Assembly: GCA_037157565.1 (NCBI GenBank) | Contig: JAZHRO010000073.1 | Coordinates: 90,498,001 to 90,562,000 of the forward strand | DNA length: 64,000 nt | Source: Thalassia testudinum | Lineage: Eukaryota > Streptophyta > Magnoliopsida > Alismatales > Hydrocharitaceae | Direction: 5' to 3' | Shown: positions 55,735 to 64,000 of the stretch, one piece after another | Position numbering within the stretch: position 1 is the stretch's first letter | Layout of the letters: each line of letters begins with the position of its first letter | Made by a program: the position numbers and the translations under genes | The notes under the pieces: model-generated | The model's input: only the letters and a program-made list of their open reading frames with translations | Databases searched by the model: none | Told to the model about the DNA's origin: nothing

Positions 55735-57450
55735 TGTTGATGGCAGATGACTACGCTATCAGAATTGGATTTGAAAACCCGTCATTGTGGTTCGAGTCGC
55801 AAAGAAATCCATTCGACAAATAAAATTTATACCGAAAAATCTGTAAGGAAATTCCAGGTCGAACACAGGGAGGCAGACATTTGATTAAAAATACACATTT
55901 TATTTTGTTTGTCACGAAACAGATTAGCTGGTCGAAAACTAGATATCTATTTAATAAATAATAAATAGAAGGGAGAGAGAGAATATTACAAATAAAAGCA
56001 AAAGGGATGTAGAATGAACATGGATTTCATTATTAGGAATTGCTCATTATGCTACTCATTACAACTAGAAAGCGAGAAATCTATGCTAGAAAGTAGTAAA
56101 TCTACTCTATAAAGCAGTAAAGAGAATGGAGAGAGAGATATCCTCCTCGATGATCGCTTGGAGGACGAGTCGGACGGGATGACGCCTGGAAGACGGGGAA
56201 CGGAGCAGGAAGAAGGACGGAGTGGGAGGAACGGGAACGAAGCAGCACGTCGTTGTCGTCACAGGATCCGCTTCTCAAATGCAGAGAGAGGACAACTGAA
56301 GGATGCTACACGAAGGGGGACGAAGGTGGAAAAATTAAGATTTCTACCCTAGAGGAGCATCCCGGGTGTGGGACAAGCTCTTAAAGCTTTGGTAGGGGTG
56401 AGAGAAGAGAAGAAGGGATGAGAAATTTGTAGGGTAGGGGTCTCCTTTTATAGTTGCAAGGAGTAGGGGCATTTTGGTCATTACAACATTAAAAAAATTA
56501 ATTCAGAACCTTTAGTGACAGATTTATCCATCACTAAAGGCCTGAACATGGCTGACGTGCGCGTGCCACACGCGCGCCCCCTCGCCTTCGTGCTCTTAAC
56601 TCATGCGCACGTTTGCACATGCTTAGTCATCCGACCAAGAGATCGTACGGCTTAAACCTCTCCTTGCAAACATTGTGCGCCCGCGTGCAATCGGCCGTTC
56701 ACACTATGCGTCTGATCACATGTGGGTGCTATCAGCTGATCCGCACCGCTCAATGCTAATCCCACGGCTGTGATAGCGCACCCACTTGCGAGGAGGAGGT
56801 GCTGCGCGATTCGAACCTTCGTCTCCCGCCTACGCAGTGCCTTAACCGCTGCGCTACGCGTGCAGTTAAGGCGTGAGGATGATTTTGTGCACGGCCGATC
56901 TCGGTCGCTGGATCTTCATCCGACGGTCGAGATCAAGCATTGCTTGAAGAGTTATGGCCGATGTTGGGTGGCTATGATGGTGCCACGTGGTGCCATCTAT
57001 GCCATCCATCTTCTGAGTATTTTAGATGGTGTCATGGGTGTCAGATTGGACAGATTTTCACGCCGTTAGGCTGCGATCATCGATCCGAACTCATTCGTGT
57101 GATCGGATTTGTCATATGAAGTGTAGATTAACACCATCTTAGCCCTTGATCTTTATGGTTCCTCACTCTATATCTCATGCTACGGATGTCCCATTAAGGC
57201 AATCTTGGAGTCGTTGAACTCCAATCGTCACCCTAATCAGATTCGTACGGTTGGATCTTCGATCCGAGGCCCTGATTAATAAGTTGCCCTATCCCTGGTC
57301 ATAAAAGGAGATAATTAACCTACATTTTATTCAGACTAACCTAAATGCAAGATGATGCATGTTATGCAATATTTATAGTATGTGATGCAATTCTATTATT
57401 AAGAATATGCATAAATAGACAATTTATATGATATAAACATGTTTACATCA
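55735..57450 (-). repeat. Gyp-6 5' LTR
   Basis: The sense strand starts TGATGTAAACATG at 57450 and ends GCCATCAACA at 55735. TATA box on the minus strand at 56441-56453. Confidence 0.85.
56800..56866 (-). other. tRNA-like A-box/B-box module in Gyp-6 5' LTR
   Basis: The minus strand carries TAGCGCAGCGG (56846-56856) and AGGTTCGAATC (56808-56818), both excellent Pol III box matches. It lies about 350 bp upstream of the TATA box. Confidence 0.75.
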
Positions 57451-57504
57451 CATGCCATATCCCTATGTCCTCTATTATTCACTGGTAAATTTATATCAGT
57501 ACCA

Positions 57505-57984
57505 GGATTTGCAAATTAGCAAACAGAGAAGTCCTTCAAATCTATTCATCACATCAAAGAAGCAACCTTAATTTGATCATCTGTTGCTCAAGGTGTAACA
57601 AAAGCAACATCTACATGACTCTTGATTGTACATTTACTTTATTATTTGATTGGAAGAAGAATGCATTAGATTAAACCAAGCAGTAGTTATATTTGTTACT
57701 TCCTCAGCATGTTTAATATCATCTAAATAAGGAAGATAGATCATATGCATTCCTAGAGGCTCAATTTGTCCACTTAGAGTTCCGATCTCATCCTTGTATG
57801 ATCACCATACATGTCAATGTAGCTTTCAAAACTATCAACTACTGCTACCGAAATAACATAAGAAAAATGTTTTTGCATGGTATGCCAACAATTCATAAAT
57901 GAATAGGAAAAGCAGATCCTTACCTGTGCAACCAGAGCAACTACTCTAGGGTTAGCTTGACCACCAAGAAAGGCAACTGCAAAC
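57505..57984 (-). pseudogene. KU70: Captured Ku70 gene fragment (three exon remnants)
   Basis: Reading right to left on the minus strand: exon remnant 57984-57924 encodes FAVAFLGG.ANPRVVALVAQ and is followed by GTAAGG. Remnant 57792-57700 (31 codons, open) encodes DEIGTLSGQIEPLG, then MHMIYLPYLDDIKHAEE, and is followed by GTAACA. Remnant 57587-57505 encodes ATDDQIKVASLM and IDLKDFSVC, with two adjacent TGA codons and one TAA. These match, in order, the end of the Ku70 core and the start of its C-terminal arm in plants (VALVAQ, then MIYLPY.DDI, then the DQ.KKA and DLKDFSVCQFANP region). Ku70 binds DNA ends in non-homologous end joining and at telomeres. The introns are retained, so the copy came from genomic DNA, not from mRNA. 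It is incomplete and cannot encode Ku70. It lies 50 bp from the Gyp-6 LTR. Confidence 0.85.
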
Positions 57985-59842
57985 CTGTACATATTTGATA
58001 AAGTGAAAAGAATGGAACTAATGCCAACTTGAGCAACATATATGTTTTACTACTAGAAATGCAAACATTTCCGCCAATAATTACTATTAAGAGAAACCAT
58101 TCAATAGTATGTCCACAGAAGACCAAATACGAATTTATCGTTTGGGCACTCTTATTTCCACCAGATGTTTTCTCTTTTTCAGGTTGGGGGTGCAGCTTAA
58201 CTGGCTACGAATGTATCTACTGATGGGGATAGGCAATGATATCTAGCAGCTTAATGGTGATGGAATCTTACTTTAGAACAAGAGTCATATCAAGCTAGCA
58301 AGTAAATCATTCCAATCGAAAATAGTTGACATGCAATAATCAGATTTTCACATCATAACAAAGAAGGGGGAAACATAAGATCCACTAAATCAGATTTTTT
58401 AATAAATATCAAGCAACTATCCACATAGTAAAGAAAGGGGAAACATAACACAACTTTTGTTGTTAGTTATGTGTTTCAAGTCATACTTGTATAATAAAAT
58501 AATGTCACTTTAGACTACTTCAGATGACATTTAAACGTAGCCTTTAAACACTTTATACAATATTTAAACGTCATCTTAGATCATATAAGATATTTTCTTT
58601 CCATTCTTACTACTCATATTTGCTATATGTACCTGTTACTATAATCACAATAAACACTTACAAAGAAGGTACAATTCACACAGAAATCACAATCGACATT
58701 TACATTTCACATTCAAAAAACTACTAAAATCATTTCCTTACATAATAAAAGGATACTAAATAAGAACCTAACAATCCAAGAAAAGGCGCTATATAAGGCC
58801 ACCATAAATACATCTTTTTCTCACCATAAAATTTTCTAATTTAGTAGAATACTAACGTAACTTAGCATCTAAAAGTGTAGAATATATGTATGTTTTACAA
58901 CATAAGATCTATTGAACATAGTTTCACAAGAAGTTCAATAGACAAAAAGAAATACAAATGATCTATAGATCTACAAAGCCATGCAAGTAGAAGGGGCATG
59001 TCATCATTGTCATCATGATCTATGGATCTTGAATCTCTATCTCTTACACTCACCAGCTAGAGTTGTGTGAGTAACCTCGAGGTCAGTAACATCTTCATTT
59101 GCAACGTCATAACATAAAGTCAATAACACTTATATAAAACTTAAACTGTAAATGAAAAAAGAATAACATTTAACAATATCTGCAATGTAAAAAATGCTAA
59201 GTATAAGTAATTATCTTTCAACATAGTAATTAATCACTATATATCAATGTCTACCACATGAAGAGCCATGTCCACAACCCTAATGTTCTTGTTTCCTATT
59301 GTTTAATCAGATGCATCTAAGTTGTTGTTGATGTGCATATCTACTTATAACAAATATACTAAGTGTTCCTACAATTTATGATTTCTAAGAAAAATTTTGA
59401 CAGAATTTCCCTTATAATCTAGTGTTTTTCAAAATGGAGCTAATTAGCATAACAATTACGGAAAATATACTTATATTCACATTTACATGATATTCTATTA
59501 GAAATAAGTGGGCACACCCCAATACATCACATGCATACAATTATCTATAAGAGAGAAGCAAGTGGGCATACCCCACTACAACACTTACATATATCTACCG
59601 ATCAATTTGCATCCAATTCCAAACCTAAGGTTCATGATTAACCTAAGACCTACAATAATAGGATTAAGTGTTACCTTCAAATGCCAGTAGAGCCTCGTGT
59701 GCAACCTTGGATGTGCGAAAGCCTTGATGATTGAACCTCAATCACAATGACAATATAAGAACCTCAAAGATATAAAAATAATTTATCAAAAGAGAGATGG
59801 AAAACTACCAATGGATCATAGAAAACCAATTTTTATTGGAGA
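57985..59842. other. CACTA-1 right arm, AT-rich
   Basis: No further exon recognised. Contains two GTGGGCA(C/T)ACCCC phrases (59508, 59563) shared with the left arm. ORFs at 58029 and 59508 have no motif. Confidence 0.4.
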
Positions 59843-59970
59843 TCAAGTACAAGCCATCTGACTTGCATCCATATTCTCCTGAATAAGAAACTTCTTGTTT
59901 AGGGCATCAGCCTGGTACAAACCAAATTCTTGATGGTGTACAACAAATCCAATCCTTCCTAAAATGCTTC
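59843..59970 (-). pseudogene. Exon-like fragment, gene not identified
   Basis: On the minus strand a TTTATTGCAG acceptor-like site precedes a 42-codon open stretch (GRIGFVVHHQEFGLYQADAL, then NKKFLIQENMDASQM) ending in TGA. Its composition looks like a real protein, and it has the same orientation as the Ku70 and RPT5 pieces. I do not recognise the source gene. Confidence 0.4.
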
Positions 59971-60479
59971 CTGCAATAAAATCAAAATCATAAAATAGCA
60001 TGAGGCATTGATGAAATCAATTCATTTATGTAAATAAAGTATATCAACTCCAAATGATTAAAAGACAATCATAGATGATTTCTATCAACAGTGGCATTAC
60101 ATGAAAACAATTTCAACAAAGAATAAATCTACAGTCCTTAATTCTTTACTATAGATCCTTGGTGGGTGGTAAACCATGGGGAGGAGAGGAGGTGGGGGAT
60201 GGGAAGGAGGATGCCTCATTAGGAGGATGAGGAGGTGGGGAACGAGGACAAGGAGGAGGAGGCCGAAGAGGAGGTGCTGGAGGACGGTGGGGAGGAGGAA
60301 GAGGAGGAGGAGGAGGGCAGCGAGAAGGAGTTACCTGAGGAGGGGGAAGACGAGAGACGATCAACGACAATGGCTGGTGATCGAGGAGGGGCGGTGTCAG
60401 AGGGCTCTGCGGGACGAGGGTAGTGCAAAATGTGTGGGTGGAGAGGGCTATACATGGGAGTAGATGGACTGACATTTAG
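59971..60479. other. CACTA-1 right arm with GA-rich tract
   Basis: 60175-60420 is a GGAGGA-rich, strongly purine-biased tract on the plus strand. It yields Pro/Ser-rich and Glu/Arg-rich ORFs in several frames, none credible as a gene. It could be a captured 5' untranslated or first-exon segment. Confidence 0.45.
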
Positions 60480-60753
60480 AAAGCGACGGCAAATGTCTAA
60501 ATTAATTCCAAACTCGTGCCCAAATTTTGGTGGCTTCCACGAGTAAATTTTATTCTCATTTTTGTCATCGCTTTTTACAATAAACGACGATAAATATTTA
60601 TTACATATTGTTTTTTGCAAGGGATGGAGGGGGTTAGTTTTAATGATGTATTCACCGTCGCCTATATAAATAAGCAACGTCAAAAATATTTTTGCCTTCG
60701 CTTGAAAAACCGACAGCAACTAATTAATAGTAAAACAACTTTTTCTAGTTGTG
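60480..60753 (-). repeat. CACTA-1 right subterminal and terminal region
   Basis: Repeated CGACG/CGTCG words (AAGCGACGG, AACGACGAT, CACCGTCGCC, ACCGACAGC) lead to the terminus CACAACTAGAAAAAG read inward. Confidence 0.6.
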
Positions 60754-61258
60754 AGATAACATAAGAAATTTCAATGATTAAGGGACATTAGCACCAGTAA
60801 TGACGAATTAAAAATGCTTAAAAATTGATTTGCTTTCTCCTTAGTTACTTTATCCCTCCATCGAATTTTAAATTTGAATCTAATGTACACATGTAAGCAA
60901 TCACCAATCATAAAACAACAACAATATTGCTAAAAAATGAAAAAGTAGCCCACTTCTCTCCATTTTTAGTTGAAAATGATAATAATATTTTTTTAAGAGT
61001 TAAAAAGGTAGTGCAATCTTTTTATATTTATTGCTTCATGTGACTCCACTTCATCCACATGGCATTTACCTCACACATGCCATATAGGATAGGTCTGGTA
61101 GTAGGTGTGAAGGTGAATTACTCTCCACTTTTTCTTATAAGCAAGGGATTCTTTTCATAAGTTTGACCAAAGTGTCACTTTTTTTAAGGGAAAACAAGTT
61201 TGCAATTGCATGTACCAAGATCATGATGATGAACTTATCCTATATACTTAAAGAAGCC
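60754..61258. other. AT-rich DNA, no feature recognised
   Basis: A phrase ACATTAGCACCAGTAATG near 60790 faintly recalls the repeat left of CACTA-1. Otherwise nothing seen. Confidence 0.4.
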
Positions 61259-61550
61259 ACTCCACCGATCATTATGCCCATTTTAATTTTTTTTTTAATT
61301 TTCTTTTGCATGTCATTATTATTGTAATCGATTCCCCCATTCTCCACGCCATCACTTATCATGCCTGTTTCCCCACTCCACCAATCATCATGCCCTTTTT
61401 CTTCCTTTAATTTTCTTTTGCACGTTATTATTGCATGTCATTACTACTATAACTGGCTCCCCAACTCCCCACCCCACCATCATGCCCATTTTAATTTTTT
61501 TGTTTTCTTTAAATTTTCTTTCGCATATCATTACTACCGTAATGAGTGGA
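61259..61550. repeat. About three tandem units of roughly 100 bp
   Basis: Units share CCACTCCACC.ATCAT.ATGCCC, TTTAATTTTCTTTTGCA and CATTA.TACT..TAA segments (near 61259, 61371 and 61463), with indels. Confidence 0.6.
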
Positions 61551-61558
61551 CATAGTCA

Positions 61559-61728
61559 TGTTGATTTACATCTATAGTGAGGGAATTTTAGCAGTTCATA
61601 GTAACTGAACTATTACAATAGTTCACCTTTGTAACAAACTCTATTCTAGAAAGTCTATAAATAAGAGGGTCACCTGAGCTCAAGTTATCAAGGTTCCATT
61701 CCACCATAACTTCTATTCAGTTTTAACA
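61559..61728 (+). repeat. Cop-3 5' LTR (170 bp)
   Basis: A short copia LTR from TGTTGATTTAC to TTTTAACA. It contains TATAAATA near 61656 and ends two bases from a primer site. The window has no matching 3' LTR. Confidence 0.7.
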
Positions 61729-61740
61729 TGGTATCAGAGG
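61729..61740 (+). promoter_or_regulatory. Cop-3 primer binding site (initiator tRNA-Met)
   Basis: TGGTATCAGAGG directly after the LTR CA; one mismatch to the usual TGGTATCAGAGC. Confidence 0.8.
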
Positions 61741-61757
61741 TCATCTTCGACTCCAAT

Positions 61758-62822
61758 CATGATTGGTGCAGCACTTCGTCGAATTAGGGAACAGATCTAT
61801 CAATTCTCTTATTCCATTTGTCAGGTCTCTGCTCATATCTGCCACATTGATGCTCTGCTGTGACAAGTTCTTGCCAATCAATATTAGATGTGTGTTGATC
61901 TAGGCATTCTTCAACTACTGATCACTGAGCAATAAGATCTTCCTCATTTCTAATGATCGCATCTAGTTCTACAACCCACGGTTCCACCTCTACTACTTCA
62001 AATCCGCCACTATCCTAACCACCAACATCTATACAGCACAGTGTCCCATACAAACTAAATTCCTTCAACTATACAATCTAGAAAGCATAATTTCTACCAC
62101 TATTATGTGCATATGATTTCTTGGGCATCATGGATGGCTTGGTTATTGCTTCCCCCAAGTTTCTTCAACAAACAATCAATAACTCTATTTCTTAGGTTCT
62201 GAACGATAAATACCTAGTCTTTCATAAGAAAGATCAACTCATTTTGAGTTGTCTTGTTTTCTCTATCAATGAGGACATCTGTATTCAAATCTTAGATCTC
62301 TCCTCTTCTCATGAAGTTTGAAGTTATCTTGAGATGTTGTTTGGCACACACACCAAGGCTCAGATCTTTCACTATAGATCTGAACTAAGTCAATTGAAGA
62401 AAGGTGATATGGCTATTCTTGATTTTGTTAATAAGGGACAACAAATAGCTTTGAATGTTGCCACTGCTGGAGAAAAACAAGATGATGATGATATCATCTT
62501 AGCCATTTTAAATGGCTTAAACTCAAAATATCATGATATTGTATCTGTTATAACATCCAAAGGCACCTTATCATTTGATGAAGTTGTAAGTCTACTTCTA
62601 AGTCATGAACAACACTTGTCACGTCAGCAACAAGTACCTACTGTTTCCACTAACAACACAATGAGGGGTGGTTATCGAGCATCCAAAGGCAATCAAACTC
62701 TAGGAGGATGCCATTTTAATTCTAGAGGAGGATGCTCCTCTTCTCCAAGGAATTCCTTAGAAGGAGGAATCAAATGTCAAATATGTTGAAAGGTCAATCA
62801 CATAGGCAAATTTGGTTGCAGT
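61758..62822 (+). pseudogene. Cop-3 gag pseudogene
   Basis: The N-terminal half (61758-62333) is decayed by stops in all frames. The readable part, 62334-62789, encodes a Tnt1-like copia gag: SELSQLKKGDMAILDFVNK, ILNGLNSKYHDIVSVI and FDEVVSLLLSHEQ are typical. It ends in a degenerate zinc knuckle (KCQIC, stop, KVNHIGKFGC) in which a TGA replaces a Gly-type codon and the last spacing is one residue too long. Gag of this type forms the cytoplasmic particle. Confidence 0.75.
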
Positions 62823-63396
62823 ATCAACCCCAGACACTCAAGCTTGGGTCACCGATTCAAGCACATCACATCATATTTCAAGCTCCACTACTTCTTTAGA
62901 TAATGCATCTAAATATGATGGTTTTGTTCGAGTCATCTTTGGCAATGGCAGTGGTAAGTTGATATCGCATATTGGTCATAAACTCATTCCAACTAAGACA
63001 AAAGCTTTACATCTTCAAAATGTTCTAACTGTTCCTCAAGCTTCCAATAACTTAATGAGCATTTATCATTTTACCAACAACAATAACTGCTATTTCAAGT
63101 TATATCCTTATTCTTTGATGGTCAAGGTCATTCAGAGCAAGGAAATCCTATTGAAAGGCCACACTAAGAATGGACTATATCAGATCTGGCTACCGAAGGA
63201 TGAGAATCACCTAAATGCTATGGTTGCGTCTATCAATAACTCTCCAGTCTCTCTAACATTGTGGCACAAACATTTGGGACATGCCAACAATAAAGTGTTG
63301 CATAAAATTCTATCAACAAATATTATTTCAGCCAAATGCAATAAGCCATCTCCATGTTCTACATGTTGTCAGGTGATGTTACATCTAGATCACTAG
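62812..63396 (+). pseudogene. Cop-3 protease and pre-integrase fragment, truncated
   Basis: This frame is shifted by one from gag. The protease active-site region reads WVTDSSTSHHIS, where DSG is expected, so the catalytic Gly is Ser. LQNVLTVPQASNNLMS is typical of the protease end and LTLWHKHLGH.NNKVL is the GAG-pre-integrase motif. The ORF stops at 63396, and the sequence changes at once to AT-rich DNA with no integrase or RT. The element is therefore 3'-truncated. There is no ATG, as expected for an internal polyprotein part. Confidence 0.8.
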
Positions 63397-64000
63397 TTAA
63401 TTAGGGTTAACTATCACATCGTAGTATAGTATTGCAATCCAGACAGATGTCAATTATTTATATACAAGTTTTATTGGTTATATTCTACATCATTCACTGA
63501 GAGATAGTTATTGATATACATCACTCTCTATTATCCTAAAATCATCTTTTATTTCAAAAATGTTAAGTTTATTTACAACAGAATGAATTAGAAATGAAAG
63601 AATAAAAGAATGAACTAATCTAAGTCAATTATGTAAAAAAATGAATGAATTAATGTTAATGACAATGGCTGAAGAATATATACAAGATTAAAGGTATCAA
63701 AAACTATACTAAGCTAACTTTGTTAATTATGTACGTGAATATCTAAGTATTAACAATTAATTATATATATACACAATGAACTAATGCCTTGAAACTATAT
63801 ACATTATAGGCACAAAAAGAGTATATACAATAATACTAAGTTAATACCTAACTCATACTAATAATATACATAATATACACTTACAATTTTTGTAATATAT
63901 ATACTATATAACCTATATATATATATATATAACATATATGCATGTATAATATTACTATATAAATATACCATATATATACATATTACTAGTATATATAAAT
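63397..64000. repeat. AT-rich low-complexity DNA
   Basis: Very AT-rich, with TATATA runs (63760-63990). No gene or repeat edge seen. Confidence 0.6.

Larger units (their letters stand above)
49798..57450 (-). mobile_element. Gyp-6: non-autonomous gypsy-related element
   Basis: LTRs at 49798-51495 and 55735-57450 are flanked by CATGC on both sides (49793-49797, 57451-57455). The internal region is only 4.2 kb, with a decayed ORF of unknown function and no enzyme domain. Leader, 3' non-coding region, stem-loop and LTRs are homologous to Gyp-5, suggesting that it used enzymes of a Gyp-5-like partner. It is inserted in CACTA-1, very close to the Ku70 fragment. Confidence 0.85.
34882..60753. mobile_element. 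CACTA-1: CACTA-type DNA transposon carrying host gene fragments
   Basis: The left end is CACTACAACATAG. The right end, read inward, is CACAACTAGAAAAAG. Three-base flanks are TGA (34879-34881) and AGA (60754-60756), an imperfect match. Subterminal regions on both sides (34890-35160; 60480-60720) are full of CGACG/CGTCG words such as TTGTCGTC and CCGACAGC, typical of CACTA elements. A GTGGGCACACCC phrase recurs on both arms (36098, 36151, 59508, 59563), supporting a single element. Its own sequence is about 5.9 kb once nested Gyp-5 and Gyp-6 are removed. I see no transposase, so it is non-autonomous. It holds Ku70 and RPT5 exon fragments on the minus strand, as in Pack-type transposons. Confidence 0.65.

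Noticed and set aside
60149..60719. Pro/Ser-rich minus ORFs and Glu/Arg-rich plus ORFs of 60-166 codons
   Set aside because: All frames are open because of the GGAGGA-rich tract; no domain or start context supports a protein.
1..64000. CRISPR arrays, operons and ribosome binding sites
   Set aside because: Sequence is plant nuclear retrotransposon DNA; the regular repeats seen (LTR palindromes, tandem units) lack CRISPR repeat-spacer form.

Overview
This window is plant nuclear, repeat-dense DNA. No intact host gene, rRNA or functional tRNA gene is visible. Almost everything attributable is LTR retrotransposon, plus one CACTA-type DNA transposon carrying pieces of host genes. Plant origin is supported by Ty3/gypsy primer sites matching the 3' end of tRNA-Asp, copia primer sites matching initiator tRNA-Met, plant copia gag proteins with a CCHC knuckle, and captured exons resembling plant Ku70 and the 26S proteasome ATPase RPT5. 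The species cannot be named from sequence alone. Element labels used here (Gyp-1 to Gyp-6, Cop-1 to Cop-3, CACTA-1) are mine.

Layout. 1-2530: AT-rich DNA with a GC-rich island (650-1040). 2530-10145: Gyp-1, minus strand, with partial LTRs, an internal region and an unidentified broken ORF. 10146-15058: 3' part of plus-strand Gyp-2 and its 2.7-kb 3' LTR. 15059-28157: leader and 5' LTR of minus-strand Gyp-3. Its LTR is split by copia Cop-1 (16435-26473, TSD ATAGG/ATTGG), and the 5' LTR of Cop-1 is split by copia Cop-2 (17580-23139, TSD AGGGG). 28158-31770: leader and 5' LTR of minus-strand Gyp-4. 31771-34881: unassigned DNA and an imperfect tandem repeat with a hairpin. 34882-60753: CACTA-1, interrupted by Gyp-5 (plus, 36855-49168) and Gyp-6 (minus, 49798-57450, TSD CATGC). 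Gyp-5 itself carries a solo LTR of the Cop-2 family (39821-41522, TSD CATTA). 60754-64000: AT-rich DNA, a short tandem repeat, the 5' part of copia Cop-3, then AT-rich microsatellite-like sequence.

How the parts relate. Cop-1 and Cop-2 carry gag only, so they would need enzymes from another element. Cop-2 is very young: its two 1725-bp LTRs differ at about four sites. Gyp-3, Gyp-5 and Gyp-6 share one LTR family. Gyp-5 is the only one with protease, reverse transcriptase and integrase remnants, all heavily mutated, so it may descend from the autonomous partner of the others. All five inspected LTRs of this family hold a tRNA-like A-box/B-box pair in U3, upstream of the TATA box and on the sense strand. 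CACTA-1 carries fragments of at least two unrelated host genes in the same orientation, as expected of a Pack-type transposon.
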